DNA of 64,000 bases from Actinomadura sp. 6K520 (GCF_004349245.1 NZ_SMLC01000002.1:1-64000); one strand, 5' to 3'. Positions 34,086 through 42,856 are shown, counted from the first letter of the stretch. Program-made: numbers and translations. The notes: generated from the letters alone by a model not told the origin.

Positions 34086-34918
34086 GCGGCGGGGAGGCTC
34101 TTCTCCGGTGCCACCAGCGCCGCCCGGACGGTTCTGCCGCGTTCGGCGGTCGACACGGCGAACACGACCTCCATGTCCCGGTCGCCGACCCTGCCCGGGA
34201 AGGAAACGAAGCGCCAGCAGCCCTCCCGCCATACGTCCAAGGGCAGGGCGCTCGTGACGATGTTCTCGTGCTCCACCCAGGCCGGGCTGCGGTACAGCGT
34301 CGCGTACGTCTCCTCGATCGGGCTCCGCCGCCGCTCGCACGGCATGACCGGACGTCCGTGGCCGGGCGGCAGCCCGCGGCGTCCGAGCAGCGCCGACAGC
34401 TCCGGCGACAGCGCCGCGAACAACGCGAGCTCCGCCGCGAGCACGAGCCCGACGAGCGCCTCGACGTTCCGCAGCACGTCCAGGCCGGCGTGCGGTGCCT
34501 CCAGCGAGGCGATGGCGGCGCAGGTGAACAGCACCGCCCGCAAAACGCTCCGCCGCCCGACCCTTCTGCCGCTCAGCCCGCCGAAGCACCCGCACCCGGC
34601 GTCCGGCCGGCCGACCCGCAGCTCACTGACCACCCAGGTCGCGGCGGCGAACGCCACGGTGGTCGCCAGGCGCACCGACAGGTGCGACGTCACCAGCAGC
34701 GCCAGCCCGAGGAGCCCCTCGCCGATCCCGAGCCCGACCGTCATCCCGCGGCTCTCGCGCAGCGCCGACAGCCGCGCGAGCGCCGCCGGCACCGGGACTC
34801 CGTGGACATGGTCGGGCGCCTCCGCCGGCTGCTCCCGGACCGTCAGCTTCGCCAGGCCCGCGGCCAGCAGCACCGCCGCGAGCAGCAGCACCTGCGTGTT
34901 CTGGAACGCCGTCACCAT
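34079..34918 (-). CDS. MauE/DoxX-like membrane protein
   Basis: 279 residues. Four to five membrane helices in the N-terminal ~170 residues, with the MauE-type CGCFG motif (PDAGCGCFGGLSG) and LAAGLAKL in helix 1. MauE-type proteins pass reducing power for disulfide chemistry at the outer membrane face. The C-terminal ~90 residues are soluble and unrecognised (SPIEETYATLYRSPAWVEHENIV). Its ATG overlaps the end of the upstream Cys-rich barrel protein by 7 bp, so the two are made together, and that protein may be its client. Confidence 0.7.
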   Translation of the reverse strand: MVTAFQNTQVLLLAAVLLAAGLAKLTVREQPAEAPDHVHGVPVPAALARLSALRESRGMTVGLGIGEGLLGLALLVTSHLSVRLATTVAFAAATWVVSELRVGRPDAGCGCFGGLSGRRVGRRSVLRAVLFTCAAIASLEAPHAGLDVLRNVEALVGLVLAAELALFAALSPELSALLGRRGLPPGHGRPVMPCERRRSPIEETYATLYRSPAWVEHENIVTSALPLDVWREGCWRFVSFPGRVGDRDMEVVFAVSTAERGRTVRAALVAPEKSLPAAL

Positions 34919-35964
34919 GGCGCCGCGCCCCCCGGCGCCGCGGACGGCGCACCCGTCCGGACCGCGACGTTGAAGCAGCCCGCGTCCAGCTCACCGCCGA
35001 GCCCCGCGAACGCGGCGGGCGTCAGCTCGACGATCCTTCCGCGCGGGGACGTGTCGCACTCCACGCAGCGGTCGCAGTAGCGGGCCGCCAGGCAACCGCA
35101 CTCCACCACCGGCACGGAGGCCGCGCGTCCGCCGCACTCGTTGCGGACGCCGATCTCGCTGCCGAGCGACAGGTACGGAAACGGGACGCAGCCGGACGGG
35201 GCGTCCGCGCACCCCCCGGCGTCTCCCTCGCAGTCGACCGCCGGGTAGGCCGCCCCGTCCGGCGTCCCACCGCCCGCGCCCCCGAACCAGGTCGCCGTCC
35301 CGCGCAGCACGTCCGGCACGGGCGCGGCGACATCCGGCGCGGCGAGATCGTCGGGCCGGTACCCGGGCTGCGACGTGCCCGGACGCACCGCCCACGGACC
35401 GTCCGGAGACCGCACACAGATCACGTCGATCAGGTAGCCGGGCTCCAGCCGCGGATGCCGGACGAGCACCCGCTCGAAGGCGTGCGGGGGGATCACCACA
35501 TGCGTCCGCCCCCGGTGCGGGCCCATGTCCACCTCCACGGTGTCCCCCTTGCACGCCACGATCGTGCCGGCGACCCGGTTGATGTCGACCCAGATTCGAC
35601 CGGCACCGAGCTCGCCCTCCCCCAGCCGGACGACCACGGACCGCCCAGGCCGCAGCGCGGCGAGGCCCCCGCGCCCGCCGTGCCAGACGGTCGTGCCATC
35701 GCTCATCGCCAGCCGGATCTCGACCTCCCCCGAGCCGAGGTCGCTCACCCCCGCCCCCGGAACCGCCCGGTGAAGTGTCGACGCGGCCACGATCAGCAGG
35801 TGCGGGCTCGCGTCCAGGACGGTGCCCGTGAGCACGGTCAGCGGAGGGGCCGCGCGCTCCGGGTCGCGCGCGGGCACCGGGAGGACGGCCGCGCGGCGTC
35901 GGCGGCGGCTCGCTCCTCGGGGGTGCGGTGGCGGCATCGCGAGGCTCCGGCGTTTGATCATCAC
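34912..35964 (-). CDS. Cys-rich protein with C-terminal double-psi beta-barrel (RlpA/expansin-like)
   Basis: 350 residues. The N-terminus is very Arg-rich ([15 protein letters not shown]) with no clear signal peptide. The middle (about 45-190) is a beta-rich unrecognised region. The last ~130 residues resemble a double-psi barrel: RGTATWFGGAG, LSLGSEIGVRNECGG, VVECGCLAARYCDRCVECD and IVELTPAAFAGLGGELDAGCFNVAVR. Seven or more Cys in this part suggest disulfides. It may act on or bind cell-wall glycan. It is translationally coupled to the MauE-like gene. GTG 35964 or ATG 35961 starts it. Confidence 0.6.
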   Translation of the reverse strand: MMIKRRSLAMPPPHPRGASRRRRRAAVLPVPARDPERAAPPLTVLTGTVLDASPHLLIVAASTLHRAVPGAGVSDLGSGEVEIRLAMSDGTTVWHGGRGGLAALRPGRSVVVRLGEGELGAGRIWVDINRVAGTIVACKGDTVEVDMGPHRGRTHVVIPPHAFERVLVRHPRLEPGYLIDVICVRSPDGPWAVRPGTSQPGYRPDDLAAPDVAAPVPDVLRGTATWFGGAGGGTPDGAAYPAVDCEGDAGGCADAPSGCVPFPYLSLGSEIGVRNECGGRAASVPVVECGCLAARYCDRCVECDTSPRGRIVELTPAAFAGLGGELDAGCFNVAVRTGAPSAAPGGAAPW

Positions 35965-36063
35965 TGTGGGTCACCGCGAGTGAGACGGTGCGTCAAGGGT
36001 CACGTGCGGTGACCGAGCTTGTCGACGGATTTGTCGCGATAAGTCAGCGAGCGGAAAACCTTT

Positions 36064-36141
36064 GATCTACCTGGGGTGAAGATTATGCTCCGGTTGACCC
36101 GGATATATCCTTAGTGTGGGACCGTAATTACGATCTACCTG
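36064..36141 (+). promoter_or_regulatory. Direct repeat in the SigE-family promoter region
   Basis: GATCTACCTG occurs at 36064-36073 and 36132-36141, 68 bp apart, in the 265-bp divergent region between the barrel protein and the sigma gene. TTGACC and several TA-rich stretches lie between the copies. This could be a pair of activator or sigma -35 sites, possibly autoregulatory. Confidence 0.35.
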
Positions 36142-36229
36142 CGATCGTCAGCCATACCGGGAGCGCGCTCGGCCGGGGCCCGGGAAAGCCCGGCCGGACG
36201 CGGCTCCGCAACCCCTGGCCGGTGGTGAA

Positions 36230-36721
36230 TTGAACGGGACGCGGCACGAGGAGTTCCGCTCGTACGTGGCGGAGCGCGGACCCGTGCTGCTGCGCGCCGC
36301 GACGCACCTGACGAGCGACCGCGCCGAGGCCGAAGATCTCCTGCAGGCGGCCCTGGCCAAGACCTACCTGGCCTGGGACCGCATCCAGGACCGCGCCGCC
36401 GTCGACGGCTACGTCCGCCGCGCCATGGTCAACACACATATCTCCTGGTGGCGGCGCCGGAAACTGGACGTCTACCCGACCGACCGGCTCCCCGACCGCC
36501 CCGTCGCCGACGACCACGCGCACCGCTCCGAGATGCGCGACGCCCTGGGCCGGGCGCTCCGCCGCCTCCCCGAACGCCAACGCCTCACCGTCATGCTCCG
36601 CTACTACGAGGACATGTCCGAACAGGAGATCGCCGATTTCCTCGGCGTCAGCGTAGGAACGGTCAAATCCACGGTCTCCCGAGCAATGGCCAAACTCCGC
36701 GACGACGACGCGCTGTATTAA
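36230..36721 (+). CDS. SigE-family ECF sigma factor
   Basis: 163 residues with only regions 2 and 4. Region 2: LRAATHLTSDRAEAEDLLQAALAKTYLAWDRI, then RRAMVNTHISWWRRRK. Region 4: RALRRLPERQRLTVMLRYYEDMSEQEIADFLGVSVGTVKSTVSRAMAKL, a clear helix-turn-helix. It directs RNA polymerase to a dedicated promoter set. It starts with TTG 36230 behind GGTGGTG. No anti-sigma gene lies next to it. It is a single gene followed by a repeat-rich gap. Confidence 0.87.
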   Translation: MNGTRHEEFRSYVAERGPVLLRAATHLTSDRAEAEDLLQAALAKTYLAWDRIQDRAAVDGYVRRAMVNTHISWWRRRKLDVYPTDRLPDRPVADDHAHRSEMRDALGRALRRLPERQRLTVMLRYYEDMSEQEIADFLGVSVGTVKSTVSRAMAKLRDDDALY

Positions 36722-37044
36722 TTGCATTGCCCTTGGCGTCGGGCCTTGGGGGCCCTCCTTCGGCGGGCAATGCGCGCGATCGCTGCATCGCTTCGGCTCG
36801 CCTTGCGGCTCGCTGCGCGATCAGGTTCCTCGCAGGCTCGGAACCTGCCTTCGGACGCGATCGCAGGCGTTGAGGTTGTCGCGGGGGTTGCGGTGGGGGC
36901 TGGGGTCGCTGTGTATGTGGGTGCGGCTTGGCGTTTGGGGTATCGCTTCGGCTCGCCCAGGGGCTCGCTGCGCGCTCTCGTCAAGGTGGGGTGGGCGCTG
37001 CGAGAATTCTGGTCTGGTATTCGCTGCTACCGGGAGGGTCGCCC
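36722..37044. repeat. Repeat-rich 323-nt gap with two copies of a GGCTCGC element
   Basis: A 33-nt element, ATCGCTTCGGCTCGCC-N4-GGCTCGCTGCGCG, occurs at 36787-36819 and 36942-36974. The 29 fixed bases match exactly and only the 4-nt spacers differ (TTGC, CAGG). Between them are AGGTTCC/GGAACCT arms and a GCGATCGC palindrome. No coding frame is convincing. It resembles dispersed intergenic repeats of large actinomycete genomes. Confidence 0.6.
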
Positions 37045-38667
37045 ATGTGGAGCACGATGCAGGATTTCCCGCTGACCATCAGGACGGTCATGCGCTACGG
37101 CGCGGACGTCTTCGGGGACGTCGAGGTGGCCACCTGGACGGGGGACGGGGCGCGGCGCCGTACCTATGCCGAGGTCGGTGAGCGCGCCGAACGGCTCGCG
37201 GGGGCGCTGCGCGGGCTCGGCGTGGACGGGGACCAGCGCGTCGCCACCTTCATGTGGAACAACGCCGAGCACCTTGAGGCGTACCTGGCGATCCCGTCCA
37301 TGGGCGCCGTGCTGCACACCCTCAACCTGCGGCTGTTCCCCGACCAGCTCGTCTACATCGCGAACCATGCCGAGGACCAGGTCGTCATCGTGGACGGGTC
37401 GCTGATCCCGCTGCTCGCGCCGGTGCTGGCGCAGCTGAAGACCGTCCGGCATGTGATCGTGGTCGGGGAGGGCGACACCGCGCCGCTGGACGGTGCCGGC
37501 AAGGAGCTGCACGGCTACGAGGAGCTGCTCGCCGCGGCGCCCGCGACGTTCGACTGGCCGGAGATCGACGAGCGGTCCGCCGCCGCGATGTGCTACACGA
37601 GCGGCACGACCGGGAATCCGAAGGGCGTCGTGTACTCGCACCGGTCGGCGTACCTGCATTCGATGGCGACGTGCACCGGCAACGCGATGGGGCTGAGCGC
37701 ATCCGACAGCGTCCTGCCGGTCGTGCCGATGTTCCACGCGAACGCCTGGGGGCTCCCTTACGCGGCGGTCATGGCGGGTGCGGCGCTGGTCATGCCGGAC
37801 CGGTTCCTGCAGGCCGAGCCGCTGGTCCGGCTCATCGAGACCGAGCGTCCGACGATCGCCGGGGCGGTGCCGACGATCTGGGCGGACGTCCTGCGGCACA
37901 CGAGGGAGCACGGGTCCGATCTCAGCTCGCTGCGGCTCGTCCCGTGCGGCGGGTCGGCCGTGCCCGAGGCGCTGATGCGCGGGTTCGACGAGATCGGCGT
38001 CCGGATCGTCCAGGCGTGGGGGATGACGGAGACGTCGCCGGTCGCGACGGTCGCGCATCCGCCGGCCAAGGCCACCGGGGACGAGGCGTGGCAGGCGCGG
38101 ATCAGCCAGGGCCGCGTCCTGGCGGGCCTGGAGATGCGCATCGTGGGCGACGGCGATGTCGTGCTGGCCAACGACGGCGAGGCCGTCGGGGAGGTCGAGA
38201 TCCGCGGGCCGTGGATCACCGCGTCGTACCACCTGGACGAGGACCCCGGGAAGTTCCATGACGGCTGGCTGCGCACCGGTGACGTCGGGACGCTGTCGCC
38301 GGGCGGTTACCTGGTGCTCACCGACCGGGCGAAGGACGTCATCAAGTCGGGCGGCGAGTGGATCTCGTCGGTGGAGCTGGAGAACCACCTGATGGCCCAC
38401 CCGGACATCGTCGAGGCGGCCGTGGTCGGTGTGCCCGACGACCGCTGGCAGGAGCGGCCGCTCGCGTCCGTCGTCGTGCGTGAGGGGGCGTCGGTCACAC
38501 CGGAGCGGCTCAGGGAGTTCCTGTCCGGGCGGATCGCGAAATGGCAGCTTCCCGAGCGCTGGGCGTTCATCGCCGAAGTTCCCAAGACGAGTGTCGGCAA
38601 GTTCGACAAGAAGGTGCTGCGGCGCCGCTACGCGGACGGTGAGCTGGAGGTGCGGCGCGCCGAGTGA
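37045..38667 (+). CDS. Medium/long-chain acyl-CoA synthetase (FadD-type)
   Basis: 540 residues. CYTSGTTGNPKGVVYSHRS is the P-loop, PMFHANAWGLPYAA and QAWGMTETSPVATV the adenylation core, WLRTGDVGTLSPGGYLVLTDRAKDVIKSGGEWISS the hinge, and GKFDKKVLRRRY the C-terminal catalytic Lys region. It belongs to the branch whose members activate medium-chain or aromatic acids. ATG 37045 is chosen for GGGAGGG 7 nt upstream and for homology beginning at MQDFPLTI. It is monocistronic, closed by a strong hairpin. Confidence 0.9.
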   Translation: MWSTMQDFPLTIRTVMRYGADVFGDVEVATWTGDGARRRTYAEVGERAERLAGALRGLGVDGDQRVATFMWNNAEHLEAYLAIPSMGAVLHTLNLRLFPDQLVYIANHAEDQVVIVDGSLIPLLAPVLAQLKTVRHVIVVGEGDTAPLDGAGKELHGYEELLAAAPATFDWPEIDERSAAAMCYTSGTTGNPKGVVYSHRSAYLHSMATCTGNAMGLSASDSVLPVVPMFHANAWGLPYAAVMAGAALVMPDRFLQAEPLVRLIETERPTIAGAVPTIWADVLRHTREHGSDLSSLRLVPCGGSAVPEALMRGFDEIGVRIVQAWGMTETSPVATVAHPPAKATGDEAWQARISQGRVLAGLEMRIVGDGDVVLANDGEAVGEVEIRGPWITASYHLDEDPGKFHDGWLRTGDVGTLSPGGYLVLTDRAKDVIKSGGEWISSVELENHLMAHPDIVEAAVVGVPDDRWQERPLASVVVREGASVTPERLREFLSGRIAKWQLPERWAFIAEVPKTSVGKFDKKVLRRRYADGELEVRRAE

Positions 38668-38675
38668 TCGGCGGG

Positions 38676-38709
38676 GTCCCGATCCGGCCCTGCCCGGCCG
38701 GATCGGGAC
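38676..38709 (+). terminator. Terminator of the acyl-CoA synthetase gene
   Basis: Perfect 14-bp stem GTCCCGATCCGGCC / GGCCGGATCGGGAC with loop CTGCCC, 8 nt after the stop codon. Confidence 0.88.
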
Positions 38710-38892
38710 GCTGACTCGATTCTGACGCCGAGTCATTGGTAGCGTGATCACGGAGAGAAACGGCATCTCACCCCGGGGTCACCCTAATGGTGATTTCGGC
38801 ATACCATGTGGTGCGGATGGGGTTCACGGGTGTATGCAAGGTGGGCTGATTGTCCGGACGACTCCCCCCTCATGCCGCTGCCGGGAGCGTGA

Positions 38893-40464
38893 ATGCCAAG
38901 GTTGTCCCCCTCCGTGCACGCCCCCGACCGCACACTGGTCAGGGGGCTGAACGAAGGCGACGAAACCGCGTTCGCCGCGCTCTACGACGAGTACGGTGAG
39001 CGCCTTTACGACTACGCCCTGTCGATGACGGGGGATGTGAAAGTCGCCGCCGACATCGTCCACGACACGTTCATCGACGCCGGCCGCCGCGCCCCCCGGA
39101 TGCGCGACCATCTGCATCTGAGCTCATGGCTCTACGGGGCGGCCCGCCGCCGCTGCATCCGCCGCGGCCGGGCGAAGGTCCTGTTCTGGGACCTGGATTC
39201 CGAGTTCTCCGACATCCCCTTTCTGGACCGTGCCGAACAGGACGACCCCGCCCCGGACTGGCCGCCGTCCGAGGAGCTGCACGACCTGTTCCGCGCCACC
39301 GTCGCCCAGCTGGAGCCCGTCGATCAGGAGGTCATGCTCCTGGCGTTCCGGCACGGGCTGCGTCCCGGCCGGCTGGGGGCGACGCTCGGGCTGTCCAGGC
39401 GGCGGGCCGCGCTGCGGGTCCGCAGGGGACGGGCCGAACTCGCGGCGGCGCTCCAGAAGGAGATCGCCCGCGCCGACCGGGCCTGCGCCTCCGCGGCGGA
39501 GTCGGAGCCGGCGGCCGGAGGTGCCCGGGAGCAGCCGGACGGGGCCGGTGCCCCGCCGGTGCCCGTGCAGAGGCCCGGGCGGGTCCTGCGCCGCCGTCCC
39601 CCGGCCCCGCCCGCCGACCCGGAGACCGCACGGCACGCCGCCGGCTGCCCCGACTGCCGCCGCCGCGGCCGGGTGACCGGCGCCGCGCTGTTCGGGCGGG
39701 CGCCCGCCCCGGTGCTGCCGGCCGCGCTGCGCCACCGCGTCATGCACACCGCGACGGACCCCGAGCTCGCCGGCTACCGGGCCGACATCGCCGCCCGCGG
39801 CGGCACCCTCACCCCGGCCGGGCTGCCGAGCCAGCCGGACGTGCCGTCGCCGTTCACCCGCCGGTGGCTGTTCACCGGGGGAGGCATGGCGGGCGCGTTG
39901 GTCGCCGCGTTGGTTGCCGTGTTCGTCATGGGGCCCGGCATCGGCGGCGACCCGCTGTCGTGGCCGCCGTTCCGGTCGGAGCCGCAGCCGTCCATCACGC
40001 GCCAGCCGCCGCCGAACGGTTCGAGCACCGACGCGGACCCGTCCCGGGCGCCCGCCGCGGGCGGTCCCGGCCGCTCCGCGGAACCGCCCATGCGCCCGCA
40101 GACGGAGAAGAAGACCCCGGGAGAGTCGGCGGACCCGACGCGGCCGCCGCCCTCGGCCGACCCGCCCACGCAGCCCGGGGCCCTCGTCGTCAACCCCGTC
40201 AAGGTCGAGCTCTACGGCACCAAGTCCGCGAACGTCAGCCTCGCGGCGGAGAGCGGCCCGGTGACGTGGACGGCGATGACGTCGACCAGCCAGCTCGTCC
40301 TGTCCGAGATGCAGGGCGGCATCGACGAGGGCGGCACGAGCCAGGTGACGATCAGCCTGCGGACGTTCATCGTCGGGCTGCCGGGCCAGGGCACCCTGAC
40401 CTTCACCGACTCCGAGGGCGCGACGCACCAGGTGACGGTCGTCTGGGGCGTCTCACTCCTGTGA
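38893..40464 (+). CDS. ECF sigma factor fused to ZAS-like zinc motif, membrane helix and outer domain
   Basis: 523 residues. About 15-105 are sigma region 2 (EGDETAFAALYDEYGERLYDYALSMTGD ... DIVHDTFIDA); about 128-190 region 4 (LEPVDQEVMLLAFRHGLRPGRLGATLGLSRRRAALRV). H248-x3-C252-x2-C255 is the anti-sigma ZAS signature. A membrane helix spans ~324-348, then a Pro/Ser linker and a C-terminal beta domain (~430-523) that should lie outside. It thus joins sigma and anti-sigma parts in one chain, as in some multidomain ECF groups of actinobacteria. GGGAG precedes the ATG. Its 3' end overlaps the MerR gene by 12 bp. Confidence 0.8.
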   Translation: MPRLSPSVHAPDRTLVRGLNEGDETAFAALYDEYGERLYDYALSMTGDVKVAADIVHDTFIDAGRRAPRMRDHLHLSSWLYGAARRRCIRRGRAKVLFWDLDSEFSDIPFLDRAEQDDPAPDWPPSEELHDLFRATVAQLEPVDQEVMLLAFRHGLRPGRLGATLGLSRRRAALRVRRGRAELAAALQKEIARADRACASAAESEPAAGGAREQPDGAGAPPVPVQRPGRVLRRRPPAPPADPETARHAAGCPDCRRRGRVTGAALFGRAPAPVLPAALRHRVMHTATDPELAGYRADIAARGGTLTPAGLPSQPDVPSPFTRRWLFTGGGMAGALVAALVAVFVMGPGIGGDPLSWPPFRSEPQPSITRQPPPNGSSTDADPSRAPAAGGPGRSAEPPMRPQTEKKTPGESADPTRPPPSADPPTQPGALVVNPVKVELYGTKSANVSLAAESGPVTWTAMTSTSQLVLSEMQGGIDEGGTSQVTISLRTFIVGLPGQGTLTFTDSEGATHQVTVVWGVSLL

Positions 40465-41217
40465 CGGCTCGCCGAGATGGTCCCGGACCGTTTCGAGGTG
40501 CTCGCCGAGCGCCGCCTGGACCCGGGTCTCCATCGCCCGCGCGATGAACGGGTCGACCACCATCTTCACCAGCGGCCGCATGCGGCGGACCACCGCGGCG
40601 ACCTCGGTGATCTCCGCGCCGTCCGGGACGGGCTGCCCCTCCAGCCGGTCGAACACGTGCTCCTGGACGAGGTTCACGAACCGGCCCGCGATCACGTCGC
40701 AGTCGTCGCGGATCTGCTCGGCGATGTCGAGGACGGAGTCGAGCGGGATACCGGCCGCGACCAGTTCGGCGCCCACGTGCAGCAGCCGCGGGCTGGGCAC
40801 CCGGTACTTGTCGCCGTCCGGTTCGATGAGCCCGAGCCGGACGGTCCGGTCCCGCATCCGGGCGAACTCGCGCTCGTCGAGCCCGGTGCCGAAGATCTCC
40901 GCGAGCTCCGCGAAGGTGGTGGTGCCGGGGATCTCGTCCGACCACGGGTCGGTGAGGACCTTCTCCAGCCCCAGGACCTCCCCGACGTCCTTGCCGGTCT
41001 CCCACGCCGTCAGCAGGTCCCTGATGATCGCGAACGTGTAGCCGCGGGCGAGCAGCTGGCCGAGCAGCCGGAGCCGCGCCAGGTGCGAGTCGTCGTAGAG
41101 TCCCACCCGGCCTTCGAGCCGCGGCGGCGGCAGCAGCCCGCGGTCCTGGTAGGCGCGGATGTTGCGGACGGTGCTCCCGGCCTGCCGCGCCAGCTCGTCG
41201 ATTCGGTACTCCGCCAT
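40453..41217 (-). CDS. MerR-family regulator
   Basis: 254 residues. The N-terminal winged helix is typical (YRIDELARQAGSTVRNIRAYQDRGLLPPPRLEGRVGLYDDSHLARLRLLGQLLARGYTFAIIRDLL). The ~150-residue C-terminal part is helical, with only one Cys (DDCDVIAG), so metal sensing of the CueR kind is unlikely; it may bind an organic ligand. It is divergent from the adenylate cyclase gene with 90 nt between starts and may control it. Confidence 0.87.
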   Translation of the reverse strand: MAEYRIDELARQAGSTVRNIRAYQDRGLLPPPRLEGRVGLYDDSHLARLRLLGQLLARGYTFAIIRDLLTAWETGKDVGEVLGLEKVLTDPWSDEIPGTTTFAELAEIFGTGLDEREFARMRDRTVRLGLIEPDGDKYRVPSPRLLHVGAELVAAGIPLDSVLDIAEQIRDDCDVIAGRFVNLVQEHVFDRLEGQPVPDGAEITEVAAVVRRMRPLVKMVVDPFIARAMETRVQAALGEHLETVRDHLGEPSQE

Positions 41218-41307
41218 GCCCCGCCTGCGACTCGTCTCACCTTGACCGCCGTGATCTTACTCCGCCACTATTGTTACATCAGTCAATGACACATAGGGGC
41301 TGGCGCC

Positions 41308-42300
41308 ATGGCGGACCCGGACGACATCGAGGAGACCCTCCTCGGCGGCCCCCTGCGCTACACGCGCAAGGAGGTCGAGGCGCGCTCGGGCGTCCGTGAC
41401 GAGTACGCGCGCCGCATCTGGCAGGCCCTCGGCTTCCCCACCCCGCCCGACGAAGAGGTCGCGTTCACGGACGGGGACGTCGCCGCTCTCCAGGAGATCA
41501 AGGAACTTCTCGGCACCGACCTCGTCGACGAGGACATGGTCCTCCAGCTCGCCCGCGCCGTCGGCCAGACGATGGGCCGCCTCGCGAGCTGGCTCGGCGA
41601 CGTCTGGCTGCAGCGCCTCGGCGAACTCCCGTCCGACGAGCCGGCCGCGGCCGACCTCGTCACCGCCGCCCTCGCCGCCACCGAGGACCTGCGCCCCGCC
41701 TTCGAACGGCTCCTCCTGCACGGCTGGCGCCGCCAGCTCACCGCCGCCGGCATGCGCGCCGCCGCCACGACCGCCGCCGCGCAGTCCGACCCCGCCGCCG
41801 GGGTCGCGAACCTCGCGGTCGGCTTCGCCGACGTGGTCTCCTTCACCCGGCTGAGCCGCCGCCTCGACAGCGGCGCCCTCGCCGCCTTCGTGGAACGGTT
41901 CGAGGTCACCACCGCCGAGATCATCGCGGAACTCGGCGGCCGCGTCGTCAAGACCCTCGGTGACGAGGTCCTGTTCGTCACGTCCGAGCCCCGCGCCGCC
42001 GCCGACATCGGCCTGCGCATCGCGGAACGCTTCGACGCGGACCCAGACTTCCCCAAGGTCCGCGTCGGCCTCGCCTACGGAGAGGTCATCCAGCGCTTGG
42101 GCGACGTGTTCGGCACCCCGGTCAACCTCGCCGCCCGTCTCACGGCCTCCGCGCACCCCGGAACGGTCCTCATCGACGGCGGCCTCGCCTCGGCCCTCTC
42201 CGAAGGCGCGTACGACGTCTCCGCCCTCCGCCCCCGCCCCCTCCAGGGGCTCGGCCGCGTCCGTCCGTTCCTCCTCCGCCGTGCCAGAAAAGGGGCCTGA
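41308..42300 (+). CDS. Class III adenylate cyclase with Rv1264-like regulatory domain
   Basis: 330 residues. The N-terminal ~150 residues (RYTRKEVEARSGVRDEYARRIWQALGFP, then helical) match the pH-sensing, autoinhibitory domain of mycobacterial Rv1264. The catalytic domain has metal Asp in VGFADVVSFTRLS, substrate Lys-Asp in VVKTLGDEVLFV, and Asn/Arg transition-state residues in DVFGTPVNLAARL. All key residues are present, so it should make cAMP from ATP as a homodimer. ATG 41308 has AGGGG upstream. Its stop codon is inside the terminator shared with the OhrR-like gene. Confidence 0.88.
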   Translation: MADPDDIEETLLGGPLRYTRKEVEARSGVRDEYARRIWQALGFPTPPDEEVAFTDGDVAALQEIKELLGTDLVDEDMVLQLARAVGQTMGRLASWLGDVWLQRLGELPSDEPAAADLVTAALAATEDLRPAFERLLLHGWRRQLTAAGMRAAATTAAAQSDPAAGVANLAVGFADVVSFTRLSRRLDSGALAAFVERFEVTTAEIIAELGGRVVKTLGDEVLFVTSEPRAAADIGLRIAERFDADPDFPKVRVGLAYGEVIQRLGDVFGTPVNLAARLTASAHPGTVLIDGGLASALSEGAYDVSALRPRPLQGLGRVRPFLLRRARKGA

Positions 42301-42320
42301 CCGATCTCGATCGGTCAGGC
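42295..42320. terminator. Shared terminator containing both stop codons
   Basis: GCCTGACCGAT-CTCG-ATCGGTCAGGC, a perfect 11-bp stem with a 4-nt loop. The left arm holds the TGA of the cyclase gene (42298-42300) and the right arm that of the convergent MarR gene (42315-42317). One hairpin ends both transcripts. Confidence 0.85.
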
Positions 42321-42776
42321 GGCGGGGTTTGTGACGGCGTCCAGGTGCTGGGTCAGGGCTTGCAGGGTTCGGTGCAGGCTCGTCAGTTCTTCGGGGGGCA
42401 GGCCCGTTGCGTCGAGCATGCGGCGGGGGACGTCGGCGGCGCGGTCGCGGAGGGCGGTGCCCTGGGCGGTCAGGTGGACCGACACAGAGCGTTCGTCCGC
42501 GCGGCCGCGGCGGCGTTCCACCAGGCCGGCGGTCTCCAGGCGCTTGACGAGCGGGGAGAGCGTCCCCGAGTCCAGCCGCAGGCGTTCGCCGAGCTGCTTG
42601 ACGGTGAGGTCGCCGGTCTCCCAGAGGACCATCATGGTCAGATACTGGGGATAGGTGAGCCCGAGGTCCCGCAGCTCTGTCCGGTAGAGCGCGTCGAATG
42701 CCCGCGAGGCCGCGTGCAGGGCGAAACAGACCTGCGCGTCCAGGGTCAGGAGCTCCTCATCGGCCGTCTCCGTCAT
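42315..42776 (-). CDS. OhrR-type MarR regulator
   Basis: 153 residues. The N-terminal LDAQVCFALHAASRAFDALYRTELRDLGLTYPQYLTMMVLW is diagnostic of OhrR peroxide sensors, with the reactive Cys at position 17. The winged helix follows (LTVKQLGERLRLDSGTLSPLVKRLETAGLVERRRGRADERSV). No second Cys is evident near the C-terminus, which would put it in the one-Cys class. OhrR normally represses an adjacent ohr peroxidase gene, but none lies here, so its target is elsewhere. Confidence 0.87.
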   Translation of the reverse strand: MTETADEELLTLDAQVCFALHAASRAFDALYRTELRDLGLTYPQYLTMMVLWETGDLTVKQLGERLRLDSGTLSPLVKRLETAGLVERRRGRADERSVSVHLTAQGTALRDRAADVPRRMLDATGLPPEELTSLHRTLQALTQHLDAVTNPAA

Positions 42777-42820
42777 CCCCCCATCCTACGTTCGGGTAAT
42801 CGAGTCGGACGGAATCTCCC

Positions 42821-42856
42821 GGGTGGTGCTCCCCGGGCGGGCGGGGAGCACCACCC
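42821..42856 (-). terminator. Terminator of the secreted hydrolase gene
   Basis: Perfect 14-bp stem GGGTGGTGCTCCCC / GGGGAGCACCACCC with an 8-nt loop, 6 nt beyond the stop of the minus-strand gene at 42863. Confidence 0.88.
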
